Below, one piece after another: positions 8,892-17,313 of a stretch of 64,000 bases of DNA (position 1 is its first letter; the number at the start of each line of letters is the position of its first letter). The stretch is from Streptomyces sp. HD. Its GTDB lineage: Bacteria > Actinomycetota > Actinomycetes > Streptomycetales > Streptomycetaceae. The stretch spans positions 1 to 64,000 of the forward strand of contig NZ_JAQMYP010000045.1 of NCBI RefSeq assembly GCF_028369295.1. Reading direction: 5' to 3'. The notes beneath the pieces are model-generated. The model was not told the DNA's origin. It ran no database searches and saw only the letters and a program-made list of their open reading frames with translations. A program made the position numbers and the translations under genes.

Positions 8892-8929
8892 GGATTCCGA
8901 GGAACCCGGCATGGATTCCGAGGAACCCG
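8892..8929. repeat. Two 17-bp direct repeats, 21-bp spacing
   Basis: GGATTCCGAGGAACCCG occurs identically at 8892-8908 and 8913-8929, one copy every 21 bp (two helical turns). It sits between the divergent M48-operon start (8823) and the DinB-fold gene (9026). This is typical of paired regulator sites, though no regulator can be named. Confidence 0.7.
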
Positions 8930-9025
8930 TACGCCTGTGGGAAAGCCGGGCCGAGGCGGCCCTGCGGGGTTCGCCCGACGCTGAAAGCCGTACCGCCCCC
9001 GATCCCCCGTGCCACCCTCCCCCGC

Positions 9026-9562
9026 ATGACGACCGACACCCCCACCCACCACCTCCCCGACGGCCGCCCGATCCCCCACTTCACCGGCGACGAGCGCCGC
9101 ATGCTCGAAAGCTGGCTCGACTTCCACCGGGCGACGCTGGAGCTGAAGTGCGCGGGACTGGACGACGCGCAGGTGAGGCTCGCCGCCGCCGAGCCGTCGG
9201 AGTTGACGTTGCTCGGGCTGGTGCAGCATCTCGCGGAGTGCGAGCGGAACTGGTTCCAGCGGATGGCGGGCGGGCTGGAGCTGCCGCCGGTGTACGGGGA
9301 GGGGAACGAGAGCGGGTACGGGCTCGATGCCGGGCGCGGTATCGGTGAGGCGCTCTCGGTGTGGCGGCGGGAGATCGCGCGGGGGCGGGAGGTGTGTGCC
9401 GGGCGGGCGCTGGAGAGTGTGGGGCGGATCGCGGACGGGCCGATGGCCGGGGTCGAGGTCAGCTTCCGGTGGGTGCTCATACACATGATCGAGGAGTACG
9501 CCCGGCACAACGGCCACGCCGACATTCTGCGAGAGCACATCGACGGACTTACCGGTGCTTAA
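9026..9562 (+). CDS. DinB-like / MDMPI-fold protein (DUF664 type)
   Basis: This 178-residue four-helix-bundle protein is of the DinB/DUF664 type common in actinomycetes. The family pattern is visible: LLGLVQHLAECERNWF (first metal-site histidine), then WVLIHMIEEYARHNGHADIL, whose three histidines complete a typical divalent-metal site. Such proteins are often thiol (mycothiol or bacillithiol) dependent transferases, but most have no known substrate. The ATG at 9026 starts the conserved sequence; a weak ribosome site precedes it. It stands alone on the plus strand. Confidence 0.85.
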   Translation: MTTDTPTHHLPDGRPIPHFTGDERRMLESWLDFHRATLELKCAGLDDAQVRLAAAEPSELTLLGLVQHLAECERNWFQRMAGGLELPPVYGEGNESGYGLDAGRGIGEALSVWRREIARGREVCAGRALESVGRIADGPMAGVEVSFRWVLIHMIEEYARHNGHADILREHIDGLTGA

Positions 9563-9867
9563 ATTCTGAGTAATTCTCGAATTCCTTTTAAGGGTAGCTC
9601 CCCATTCTCTTCTGCCCGCTTTCGGCAGACCTAAACGCAAAGATTCCGCGAACGCCAACCGACGTATTTCGGGCAGGTCCCGTGAGAGTTACACGGCTGT
9701 GACGCGTTCCACATCGCGACCCCTTTGTCCGGTATTAACCGGACAGAAGGTGCATCTCGCGGCCATTTTTAGCCCATCCTCACGCCCGCGTGATAACACA
9801 CCCAAGGCTCACACGTAACCCCTGACGGCCATGCAATTTCGAATTTCCCTCGGTAAATTCAATTCGC
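9563..9867. other. 305-bp AT-richer intergenic region upstream of ectA
   Basis: Noticeably AT-rich compared with its neighbours, with no plausible coding frame on either strand. It contains a 20-bp palindrome (9726-9745) and AT-rich stretches before the ectA ATG. It most likely carries the ect operon promoter(s) and controls, and the end of the DinB transcript. Confidence 0.6.
9726..9745. promoter_or_regulatory. 20-bp perfect palindrome upstream of ectA
   Basis: TGTCCGGT-ATTA-ACCGGACA: 8-bp arms around a 4-bp AT centre, 122 bp upstream of the ectA start. The size and symmetry fit a dimeric repressor or activator site for the osmoprotectant operon. No EctR-type MarR gene is adjacent, so the cognate protein would be encoded elsewhere. 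Confidence 0.5.
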
Positions 9868-10374
9868 ATGACTGCCGCACAAGCAGACCTGCAAATCGAC
9901 CGTCCGGCGGTGGCCGACGGGGCCGCGCTGTGGCGGATTGCCAGAGACTCCAAGGCCCTCGACCTCAACTCGTCGTACAGCTATCTGCTGTGGTGCCGTG
10001 ACTTCGCCGGCACGTCTGCCGTGGCCCGCGACGAGCACGGGGAACCGGTCGGCTTCATCACCGGCTACGTACGCCCGGACCGTCCGCGCACCCTGCTCGT
10101 CTGGCAGGTGGCCGTGGACGACGCCTACCGCGGCCGCGGCATAGCCGCCGCGCTGCTGGACGGGCTCGTGGCGCGGGTCGGCGGCGAGTACGGCGTCACC
10201 GGCATCGAGACCACCATCACACCCGGCAACACCGCCTCGGAGCGGCTGTTCGGCGCCTTCGCCGAGCGGCACGGCGCCCACCTGGAGCGCGAGGTGCTGT
10301 TCCCGACGGGCCTGTTCCCGGACGGGCCGCACGATCCCGAAGTCCTGTACCGCATCGGCCCCCTCTCCCTCTGA
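9868..10374 (+). CDS. ectA: L-2,4-diaminobutyrate acetyltransferase EctA
   Basis: This 168-residue GNAT enzyme catalyses the second step of ectoine synthesis: acetyl-CoA-dependent N-gamma-acetylation of L-2,4-diaminobutyrate. The acetyl-CoA site is seen as VAVDDAYRGRGIAAALLDGL (R/Q-x-x-G-x-G/A form). EctA hallmarks include DLNSSYSYLLWCRDF near residues 35-50 and TITPGNTASERLFGAFA. ATG at 9868 gives the usual family length. It is first in a four-gene operon; ectB follows after 30 bp with its own ribosome site. Confidence 0.97.
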   Translation: MTAAQADLQIDRPAVADGAALWRIARDSKALDLNSSYSYLLWCRDFAGTSAVARDEHGEPVGFITGYVRPDRPRTLLVWQVAVDDAYRGRGIAAALLDGLVARVGGEYGVTGIETTITPGNTASERLFGAFAERHGAHLEREVLFPTGLFPDGPHDPEVLYRIGPLSL

Positions 10375-10404
10375 CCTCCCCCACGCATCGAGGAGCGATT
10401 CGTC

Positions 10405-11676
10405 GTGACCATCACCCAGCCCGACCTCAGTGTCTTCGAGACCGTGGAGTCGGAAGTGCGCAGCTACTGCCGCGGCTGGCCCACCGTCTTCGACCGTGCT
10501 CGGGGCAGCCGTATGTACGACGAGGACGGCCACGAGTACCTGGACTTCTTCGCCGGGGCCGGCTCGCTGAACTACGGGCACAACAACCCGGTCCTGAAAC
10601 GGGCTCTGATCGACTACCTGGAGCGGGACGGCGTCACGCACGGGCTCGACATGTCCACCAGTGCCAAGCGGGCCTTCCTGCAGACCTTCCAGGACCTGGT
10701 GCTGCGGCCGCGTGACCTGCCCTACAAGGTCATGTTCCCCGGCCCGACCGGCACCAACGCCGTGGAGTCCGCGCTGAAGCTGGCCCGGAAGGTGAAGGGG
10801 CGCGAGGCCATCGTGTCCTTCACCAACGCCTTCCACGGCATGTCCCTCGGGTCCCTCGCCGTCACCGGCAACGCGTTCAAGCGGGCCGGCGCCGGAATCC
10901 CGCTGGTCCACGGCACGCCCATGCCGTTCGACAACTACTTCGACGGCACCGTCCCGGACTTCCTGTGGTTCGAGCGGCTCCTGGAGGACCAGGGCTCCGG
11001 CCTCAACAAGCCGGCGGCCGTGATCGTCGAGAGCGTGCAGGGCGAGGGCGGCATCAACGTCGCGCGTCCCGAGTGGCTGCGTGCGCTGGCCGACCTGTGC
11101 GAGCGGCAGGACATGCTGCTCATCGTCGACGACATCCAGATGGGCTGCGGCCGCACCGGCGCCTTCTTCTCCTTCGAGGAGGCGGGCATCACACCGGACA
11201 TCGTCACCGTGTCCAAGTCCATCAGCGGCTACGGGCTGCCCATGTCGCTGTGCCTGTTCAAGCCCGAGCTGGACATCTGGGAGCCGGGCGAGCACAACGG
11301 CACCTTCCGCGGCAACAACCCCGCCTTCGTCACCGCCACCGCCGCCCTGGAGTCGTACTGGGCCGACGGCTCTGCGATGGAGAAGCAGACCCGGGCGCGC
11401 GGCGAGCAGGTCGAGCAGGGGCTGATCGCCATCTGCGAGGAGAACCCCGCCGACGTCAAGGAGTACCGGGGCCGCGGCCTGGTGTGGGGCATGGAGTTCC
11501 ACGACAAGGAGCGGGCCGGGCGGATCGCCCAGCGCTCCTTCGAGCTCGGGCTGCTCGTGGAGACGTCCGGTCCGGAGAGCGAGGTCGTCAAGCTGCTCCC
11601 GGCCCTGACCATCACCCCGGACGAGCTGGACGAGGGGCTCCGCATCCTCGCCCGCGCCGTCCGTGAGACCGCCTGA
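10405..11676 (+). CDS. ectB: Diaminobutyrate-2-oxoglutarate aminotransferase EctB
   Basis: This 423-residue class-III PLP aminotransferase converts L-aspartate-beta-semialdehyde to L-2,4-diaminobutyrate with glutamate as donor, the first committed step of ectoine synthesis. The catalytic lysine is K271 in TVSKSISGYGLP; the cofactor aspartate lies in IVDDIQMGCGRTG, and PGPTGTNAVESALKLARK forms the phosphate cup. Starts at GTG 10405 with AGGAG about 10 nt upstream. The length is normal for the family. Confidence 0.97.
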   Translation: MTITQPDLSVFETVESEVRSYCRGWPTVFDRARGSRMYDEDGHEYLDFFAGAGSLNYGHNNPVLKRALIDYLERDGVTHGLDMSTSAKRAFLQTFQDLVLRPRDLPYKVMFPGPTGTNAVESALKLARKVKGREAIVSFTNAFHGMSLGSLAVTGNAFKRAGAGIPLVHGTPMPFDNYFDGTVPDFLWFERLLEDQGSGLNKPAAVIVESVQGEGGINVARPEWLRALADLCERQDMLLIVDDIQMGCGRTGAFFSFEEAGITPDIVTVSKSISGYGLPMSLCLFKPELDIWEPGEHNGTFRGNNPAFVTATAALESYWADGSAMEKQTRARGEQVEQGLIAICEENPADVKEYRGRGLVWGMEFHDKERAGRIAQRSFELGLLVETSGPESEVVKLLPALTITPDELDEGLRILARAVRETA

Positions 11677-11748
11677 CCGGCAGGCAGGACAGCCGGGCAG
11701 ACGGTCGGGAAGAAGAGAACACCACCACCTAGGAGGCATCGCAACACC

Positions 11749-12153
11749 GTGATCGTCCGTTCGTTCAAGGACATCGAAGGCACCGAGCGCCATGTGAAAT
11801 CGGCGTCCGGCACCTGGGAGAGCAAGCGCATCGTCCTCGCGAAGGAGAGGGTCGGCTTCTCGCTGCACGAGACGGTCCTGTACGCGGGTACGGAGACGTC
11901 GATGTGGTACGCGAACCACATCGAGGCCGTCGTCTGCGTCGAGGGCGAGGCCGAGCTGACCGACCACGAGACCGGGCGGACGTACGCGATCACGCCCGGA
12001 ACCATGTACCTCCTGGACGGGCACGAGCGGCACACGCTGCGGATCAAGGAGGACTTCCGCTGCATCTGCGTGTTCAACCCGCCCGTGACCGGCCGGGAGG
12101 ACCACGACGAGAACGGCGTCTACCCGCTGCTCACCGAGCCCGAGGAGGTGTGA
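11749..12153 (+). CDS. ectC: Ectoine synthase EctC
   Basis: This 134-residue cupin enzyme closes the ring of N-gamma-acetyl-diaminobutyrate by water elimination to give ectoine. It shows the EctC pattern MIVRSFKDIEGTERHV at the N-terminus and the cupin metal region WYANHIEAVVCVEGEAEL, with ITPGTMYLLDGHERH. The start is GTG 11749, 8 nt after a perfect AGGAGG-like site (AGGAGGCATC). A 72-bp spacer separates it from ectB, and ectD follows 7 bp after its stop. Confidence 0.97.
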   Translation: MIVRSFKDIEGTERHVKSASGTWESKRIVLAKERVGFSLHETVLYAGTETSMWYANHIEAVVCVEGEAELTDHETGRTYAITPGTMYLLDGHERHTLRIKEDFRCICVFNPPVTGREDHDENGVYPLLTEPEEV

Positions 12154-12160
12154 GAACCCC

Positions 12161-13063
12161 ATGACCACCGCCATGACCGGAAACGTCACCGATCTCTACC
12201 CCAGCCGCGGTGCCACCGAGGTGTCGACCCCGCGCCAGGACCCCGTCGTCTGGGGCGCGCCCGACACCCCGGGCCCGATCGCGACCGGCGACCTCCAGTC
12301 GTTCGAGCGCGACGGCTTCCTCGCCATCGACCAGCTCATCACCGAGGACGAGGTGGCGGTCTACCACCAGGAGCTGGAGCGGCTCGTCAGCGACCCGGCG
12401 ATCCGCATGGACGAGCGCTCGATCGTCGAGCCGAAGTCCAAGGAGATCCGGTCCGTCTTCGAGGTGCACCGGATCAGCGAGGTGTTCGCGCAGCTGGTGC
12501 GCGACGAGCGCGTGGTCGGCCGGGCACGGCAGATCCTCGGCTCGGACGTGTACGTCCACCAGTCGCGGATCAACGTCAAGCCGGGCTTCGGGGCCAGTGG
12601 CTTCTACTGGCACTCCGACTTCGAGACCTGGCATGCCGAGGACGGTCTGCCGAACATGCGCACGGTGTCCGTCTCGATCGCGCTGACCGAGAACTACGAC
12701 ACCAACGGCGGGCTCATGATCATGCCCGGCTCGCACAAGACCTTCCTCGGGTGTGCGGGGGCCACGCCGAAGGACAACTACAAGAAGTCCCTCCAGATGC
12801 AGGACGCCGGGACGCCGTCCGACGAGGCGCTGACCAAGATGGCCTCCGAGTACGGCATCAAGCTCTTCACGGGCAGGGCCGGTTCGGCGACCTGGTTCGA
12901 CTGCAACTGCATGCACGGCTCCGGCGACAACATCACGCCGTTCCCGCGCAGCAACGTTTTCATCGTCTTCAACAGCGTGGAAAACGCCGCCGTCGACCCC
13001 TTCGCGGCTCCGATACGGCGTCCGGAATTCATCGGCGCACGGGACTTCACGCCCGTGAAGTGA
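12161..13063 (+). CDS. ectD: Ectoine 5-hydroxylase EctD
   Basis: This 300-residue non-haem Fe(II)/2-oxoglutarate dioxygenase converts ectoine to 5-hydroxyectoine. The iron triad is visible as H151-x-D153 in FYWHSDFETWH and H252 in NCMHGSGDN, with the phytanoyl-CoA-dioxygenase-like core between them. The ATG at 12161 has GAGGAGGTG upstream, overlapping the ectC stop; ATG 12173 is a possible alternative. Its presence means the strain should make hydroxyectoine as well as ectoine under salt or heat stress. Confidence 0.96.
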   Translation: MTTAMTGNVTDLYPSRGATEVSTPRQDPVVWGAPDTPGPIATGDLQSFERDGFLAIDQLITEDEVAVYHQELERLVSDPAIRMDERSIVEPKSKEIRSVFEVHRISEVFAQLVRDERVVGRARQILGSDVYVHQSRINVKPGFGASGFYWHSDFETWHAEDGLPNMRTVSVSIALTENYDTNGGLMIMPGSHKTFLGCAGATPKDNYKKSLQMQDAGTPSDEALTKMASEYGIKLFTGRAGSATWFDCNCMHGSGDNITPFPRSNVFIVFNSVENAAVDPFAAPIRRPEFIGARDFTPVK

Positions 13064-13080
13064 GCCTCACACCGGTGAGG
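13045..13080. terminator. Twin-hairpin terminator region after ectD
   Basis: Two adjacent inverted repeats: CTTCACG-CC-CGTGAAG (13045-13060, over the last ectD codons) and CCTCAC-ACCG-GTGAGG (13065-13080). They separate the convergent ectD and anti-sigma genes. There is no T-run, as is common in Streptomyces. Confidence 0.45.
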
Positions 13081-13086
13081 TGACTC

Positions 13087-14088
13087 TCACAGCCACGCCA
13101 GCGACGCGGCCCGCTCCAGTACGTTCCGTACGGCGGCCGCGTCGCCGGTTTCGCCCCGCGGGACGGTTTCCGGGGCGTGCCGCCCGCCGACCAGCAGGCA
13201 GAAGTCGACGGGATCGAGGGCGAGTTCGGCCCGGACCGGCTCGTCCCCGGAGCCCAGGACCCACTCCGTGCCCCCGGTGACCGAGAACAGCACCGGGGGC
13301 GCGCTGGGTCCCAGGGCCAGGCCGAGAATGCGGACGGCGAGGCGGACCAGCTGGTCCAGGTGTTCCCGGGGCGGCGGCGGGACGGCGAGGCCGAGGGCGC
13401 GGCCGATGTCGTCGGTGTGGATCCACGCTTCGAAGCCGCGTACCAGGAAGTGGTCGGCGACGGGCAGCCGCAGCCCCATCAACGTCACGGCGCGCGCGGC
13501 GAGTTCGGTGTCCCCGGCCTCGGGGGTGGCGAGCAGCTCGTCCGCCTGCGCGGACCAGTCGGCCACGGTCTCCTCGGGCGTACGGCCCTGCTCGTGCGCG
13601 ATGACATCGGCACTGCGGCGGTCCCAGGCGTCCTCCCAGCCCGTGCCCTCCGCGATCCGCGAGGGCGGTACACGGGCCGCCACGCCGAGCCGGGCGGCCA
13701 GGTGCTCGTCGGCGGCGAGGAGGTGCGCGACGGTGGCGTGCACGTCCCAGTCGTGCACGACCGGCGTGGCCCAGCGGCCCTCCAGCTCGGGCACCAGCGC
13801 CTTCAGCCCGGCGACGGCGACGGCGTAGGGGGCGGCGTGCGCGGCGACGCGGGGGACGGCGGGGCGGGTGCGCAGGGCGAGGGACAGCACGCCGTTGTTC
13901 CGCCCCGCGGGAGCCCCCGGCGGCGGCCCGTCCAGCAGCCGTACGGTCTCCCGCAGTCGTGCCGCCTCCGCCGCGCAGCTTCCGCACGCGGCCAGGTGCG
14001 GCCGGACCGTCACCTCCTCGGCCGGGTCGAGGGCGCCGAAGGCCCAGGCGGCCAGCAGGTCACGTACGGCCTCGTGCTCGTCGGTCAT
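13087..14088 (-). CDS. Anti-sigma zinc-finger / MDMPI fusion protein
   Basis: This 333-residue protein has two parts. Residues about 1-50 form a zf-HC2 anti-sigma domain: HLAACGSCAAEA gives the H-x3-C-x2-C zinc/redox motif. From about 75 to the end it resembles maleylpyruvate-isomerase-family proteins (mycothiol-dependent DinB fold, with VHDWDVHATVAHLLAADEH and LVRGFEAWIHTDDIGRALG). There is no membrane segment, so it is probably cytoplasmic. It lies directly downstream of an ECF sigma gene and should bind that factor. The fused domain suggests control by a thiol or metal signal. Confidence 0.85.
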   Translation of the reverse strand: MTDEHEAVRDLLAAWAFGALDPAEEVTVRPHLAACGSCAAEAARLRETVRLLDGPPPGAPAGRNNGVLSLALRTRPAVPRVAAHAAPYAVAVAGLKALVPELEGRWATPVVHDWDVHATVAHLLAADEHLAARLGVAARVPPSRIAEGTGWEDAWDRRSADVIAHEQGRTPEETVADWSAQADELLATPEAGDTELAARAVTLMGLRLPVADHFLVRGFEAWIHTDDIGRALGLAVPPPPREHLDQLVRLAVRILGLALGPSAPPVLFSVTGGTEWVLGSGDEPVRAELALDPVDFCLLVGGRHAPETVPRGETGDAAAVRNVLERAASLAWL

Positions 14089-14151
14089 CGCCCGCCTCCT
14101 CCCCGTGCCGGTTCCCCGCGAGGACCCGTCGCGCGTTCGCGCGTTCGCTCC

Positions 14152-14183
14152 GGGTACTCCTCTCGTCTTCCCTGCGAGTACCC
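14152..14183. repeat. Inverted repeat between sigma and anti-sigma genes
   Basis: GGGTACTC (14152-14159) and GAGTACCC (14176-14183) are exact complements separated by 16 bp. They lie in the 105-bp spacer between the ECF sigma stop and the anti-sigma start. This could be an mRNA hairpin that sets the sigma:anti-sigma ratio, or an operator. Confidence 0.4.
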
Positions 14184-14193
14184 CTTCCCGCCA

Positions 14194-14811
14194 TCATGCG
14201 CCCCTTTCGAGCGCGGGATCCGGTGGGTCGGCCAAAGTTTCCGCCAAGGAGCGCAGGGCGGTGCGCAGCCGGGTCTTGGCGGTGCCCTCGGGGATCCCCA
14301 GCTCGACGGCGGCCTGCCGGTAGGTGCGGCCCGCGAAGTAGGCGAGGTGGACGACCTCCCGTTGGGGTTGCGGGAGTTCGGCGAGGGCGGAGTGCAGCAG
14401 GAGGGAGCGTTCCCGGTCGACGACCGTCTCGTCGGGGCCGGGTCCGGCGTCGGGGATGGCCTGGAGCGTGGAGTCGTCGGCGCCGGCGTGCTTGCGGTGC
14501 CGGGCCTCGCTGCGGACCCAGTCCACGGCCCGCCGGTGGGCGAGCACGGACAGCCAGGTGCGCAGCGAGCCTCGGCGCGGATCGAAGGCGTACGGCCTGC
14601 TCCAGAGCTGGGCGAAGACCTCCTGCGCGACGTCCTCGGCGGCGGCCGGGGACCGGGTGACCCGCACGGCGACCCGCCGTACCAGCCCGCCGTACGCCCC
14701 GTACACCTCGGCCAGCGCGCTCTCGTCGCCGTACACCAGCCGCCGGTGCACCTCCGCGTCGGCAGTCGGCTCGACGGACACATCGCCCGTGGACTCCACC
14801 GGCACCACCAC
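14194..14811 (-). CDS. ECF-type RNA polymerase sigma factor
   Basis: This 205-residue sigma-70 family protein has region 2 (VYGAYGGLVRRVAVRV ... AAAEDVAQEVFAQLW ... RRGSLRTWLSVLAHRRAVDWVR) and region 4 (LPQPQREVVHLAYFAGRTYRQAAVELGIPEGTAKTRLRTAL). Regions 1 and 3 are missing, as expected for an ECF factor. The start is one of three consecutive GTG codons (14811, 14808, 14805). It is followed 105 bp later by the zinc-finger anti-sigma gene, the standard sigma-anti-sigma layout. Its regulon is unknown. Confidence 0.93.
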   Translation of the reverse strand: MVVPVESTGDVSVEPTADAEVHRRLVYGDESALAEVYGAYGGLVRRVAVRVTRSPAAAEDVAQEVFAQLWSRPYAFDPRRGSLRTWLSVLAHRRAVDWVRSEARHRKHAGADDSTLQAIPDAGPGPDETVVDRERSLLLHSALAELPQPQREVVHLAYFAGRTYRQAAVELGIPEGTAKTRLRTALRSLAETLADPPDPALERGA

Positions 14812-14856
14812 CCCTGACGCCCTTCCTAGCGCCCCCGGCGGGTGGGCGCCAGTGGT

Positions 14857-15909
14857 TCACGGAGACAGGGCGTCCAGGAGCCGATCGACATCCTCGGGGG
14901 TGTTGTAGAGGTGGAAGGCCGCGCGCAGGTTGCCCGCCCGGTCGGAGACCTCGATTCCGGCAGCGCTCAGCTCGGGCTGGCGGTCGCCGAGGCCTGGCAC
15001 GGAGACGATGGCCGAACCGGGTGAGGGCACGGGTTCGTGGCCGAGGGTGGCGAGGCCCGCGCGGAAGCGGTCGGCGAGGGCGAGGTCGTGGGCGTGGATG
15101 GCGCTCGCGCCGAGTTCCTCGATCAGTTCCAGGGAGGTGCGCAGTCCGGCGTGGGTGAACAGGGCGGGGCTGATGTCGAAGCGCCGGGCGGAGTGGGCGA
15201 GGTTCTCGACGGGGCCGTAGCAGCTGTCCCAGGGGAGCTCGCCGGAGACCCAGCCGGCGAGCAGCGGTGTCAGTCCGCCGAAGTCCTCGGGGACGACGCA
15301 GAAGGCGGCCCCGTGCGGGCCCATGAGCCACTTGAAGCCGACGGCGGCGACGTAGTCGTACGCGCCCGCGTCCAGCGGCAGCCAGCCGGCCGCCTGGGAG
15401 GCGTCGAGGTAGGTGCGGGCCCCGTGCTCCAGGGCGGCGGCGCGCACGGCGGGCAGATCGGCGATCCGTCCGTCGGCGGACTGGGCGGCGCTGACGGCGA
15501 CGAGCGCGGTGTCCGGGCGGACGGACTCGGCGAGGCGTTCCAGCGGGACGGCGCGGACCTTGAGGTCGCCGCGCATGTGGAAGGGGTTCACCAGGGAGGC
15601 GAAGTCGGCCTCGGCGGTGAGGACTTCGGCGCCGGCGGGCAGCGACGCGGCGATCAGCCCGCCGTACTCGGCGACCGAGGCTCCGGACGCGACCCGCTCG
15701 ACGGGCACGCCCACCAGCCGGGCGAAGGAGGCGCGGACGGTCTCCACGTTCTCGTAGAGCGGGCCGAGCGGGGTGCCCTCGGCCCGCATCCGCACGGCCC
15801 GTTCGAGGGCGGCGACGGTGCGGGCCGGCAGCAGTCCGCTGCTCGCGGTGTTGAGATAGACGTTCTTCGGGGCGAACTCGGCGCGGACGAGGCTCTCGAA
15901 GGTCTCCAT
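14857..15909 (-). CDS. PLP-dependent aminotransferase / cysteine desulfurase-like, class V
   Basis: This 350-residue cytoplasmic enzyme has the class-V fold. K193 in AVGFKWLMGPHG is the predicted PLP lysine and D169 in TYLDASQAAGW the cofactor aspartate; VYLNTASSGLLP near residue 20 is the usual opening of isopenicillin-N-epimerase/desulfurase-like members. ATG 15909 begins the conserved sequence, with GTGGAG just upstream; a GTG at 15933 would add eight residues. It may be monocistronic: the neighbours are an ECF sigma gene downstream and a DsbA-family gene upstream. Substrate unknown. Confidence 0.88.
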   Translation of the reverse strand: METFESLVRAEFAPKNVYLNTASSGLLPARTVAALERAVRMRAEGTPLGPLYENVETVRASFARLVGVPVERVASGASVAEYGGLIAASLPAGAEVLTAEADFASLVNPFHMRGDLKVRAVPLERLAESVRPDTALVAVSAAQSADGRIADLPAVRAAALEHGARTYLDASQAAGWLPLDAGAYDYVAAVGFKWLMGPHGAAFCVVPEDFGGLTPLLAGWVSGELPWDSCYGPVENLAHSARRFDISPALFTHAGLRTSLELIEELGASAIHAHDLALADRFRAGLATLGHEPVPSPGSAIVSVPGLGDRQPELSAAGIEVSDRAGNLRAAFHLYNTPEDVDRLLDALSP

Positions 15910-16008
15910 GGCTCCACTCTGGGCCCTGAACACCTATCAGTCCATTGCGATTTTTTGCGTGCGATCGCTAAGTGATGCTTATAGATCGGCGCCGACCTGC
16001 GGGTTCAC

Positions 16009-16734
16009 TCAGCGCTGCGGCACCGCGCACCCGTCGGGACCGCACGCGTCGGCGTCACTATGGCCTCCCTGGTCGATGAGCCGGAGCGGCGAGCGCTCGC
16101 CCCACGCCTGCGTCAGCGCCTGTTCGAAGACCTCGGCGGGCTGGGCGCCGGAGACGCCGTACGTGCGGTCCAGGACGAAGAAGGGCACGCCGTTGGCCCC
16201 GAGCCGGGCGGCCTCGCGCTCGTCGGCACGGACGTCGTCGGCGTAGGCGGTCGGGTCGGCGAGGACCCCCCGGACGTCGTCGGCGTCGAGCCCGGCCTCG
16301 ACGGCCAGCTCCACGAGCCGCTCGTCGCCCTCGGCGAACACGGACCGCTCCTCGGCGAAGTTCGCCCGGTAGAGGATCTGGATCAGCTCGTCCTGCCGGC
16401 CGTGCTCCTTGGCGAGGTGCAGCAGGCGGTGCATGTCGAAGGTGTTGCCGTGGTCGCGGTCCCGGGTGCGGTACTCCAGGCCCTCGGCGGCGGCCTGCAC
16501 ACCCAGGTTGTCCTCGGCGGCCTCGGCCTGCGCCTCGCTGATGCCGTACTTCTTGGCGATCATGGGGATGACCGGGCCGGTGTCGGCCTTGTCGCGTCCG
16601 GGGTCCAGCTCGAACGAGCGGTGCACCACCTCGACCTGGTCGCGGTGCGGGAAGGCCTGCAGCGCCTTCTCGAAGCGGGCCTTGCCCACATAGCACCAGG
16701 GGCAGGCGATGTCGCTCCAGATCTCGACGCGCAT
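16009..16734 (-). CDS. DsbA-family oxidoreductase (FrnE/2-hydroxychromene-2-carboxylate isomerase-like)
   Basis: This 241-residue thioredoxin-fold protein carries a CPWC active site at residues 11-14 right after the first beta strand (EIWSDIACPWCYVGK), the FrnE arrangement. No signal peptide is present, so it should act in the cytoplasm in disulphide exchange or polyketide/oxidative chemistry. The long helical insert and GVPFFVLDRTYGVSGAQP (with the cis-proline loop) complete the fold. Starts at ATG 16734. Confidence 0.92.
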   Translation of the reverse strand: MRVEIWSDIACPWCYVGKARFEKALQAFPHRDQVEVVHRSFELDPGRDKADTGPVIPMIAKKYGISEAQAEAAEDNLGVQAAAEGLEYRTRDRDHGNTFDMHRLLHLAKEHGRQDELIQILYRANFAEERSVFAEGDERLVELAVEAGLDADDVRGVLADPTAYADDVRADEREAARLGANGVPFFVLDRTYGVSGAQPAEVFEQALTQAWGERSPLRLIDQGGHSDADACGPDGCAVPQR

Positions 16735-16809
16735 GTCTTCGGCTCTCTCCCAGTCGTACGGGTACGGAGACTCCCTCCGGTTAGTGGGTGAACGTTCAAG
16801 CAGCCCGGT

Positions 16810-17313
16810 TCATTCCCCGGTCACGGAGAAGCGCAGGAAGAGATGGTGGTCGCCCTCGGCGGGCGGGTTCTCCGGGTCCGGACGCCAGCCCCGGCCGGCG
16901 TAGAAGGTCTGCGCACGCCGGTTGTCCACGTGCACGTCGAGCACGGCCGTCCGCTTGCCGTCGGCCCGCCACTCCTCCACGCAGGCGGCGTGCAGGGCCG
17001 CACCGACGCCTCGGCCCCAGTGGTCGGGATCGACATGGAACTGGAACAGCTTGACCAGGTCGGCGGGGGCACCCTCGGGGGTGCGGAAGGACGCGAGGCC
17101 GATGATCCGGCCCTTCTCCACCACGCACCGCACATGCCCGTCCGGCCGCGCGATGGCGCCCTGCCAGACGGCGAGCCAGTCGGTGCCGTCGTCCGGGATC
17201 CCGTCCGGGTAGTACGTCGCCCGGGCGCGTGCGTGCAGGGCGGCGACCGTCTCCGCCTCGACGGGCAGCACGGTACGGATCACCCGGATCGCGGTCTCTC
17301 TGTCACTGATCAT
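16810..17313 (-). CDS. GNAT family N-acetyltransferase
   Basis: This 167-residue acetyltransferase shows motif A as FQFHVDPDHWGRGVGAALHAACVEEW (acetyl-CoA pyrophosphate loop RGxGxA) and motif B as LDVHVDNRRAQTFYAGRGWRP. The acceptor is not evident. ATG 17313 overlaps the stop of the upstream AraC-type regulator by 4 nt (ATGA), so the two are translationally coupled and the regulator may control this enzyme. Confidence 0.92.
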   Translation of the reverse strand: MISDRETAIRVIRTVLPVEAETVAALHARARATYYPDGIPDDGTDWLAVWQGAIARPDGHVRCVVEKGRIIGLASFRTPEGAPADLVKLFQFHVDPDHWGRGVGAALHAACVEEWRADGKRTAVLDVHVDNRRAQTFYAGRGWRPDPENPPAEGDHHLFLRFSVTGE

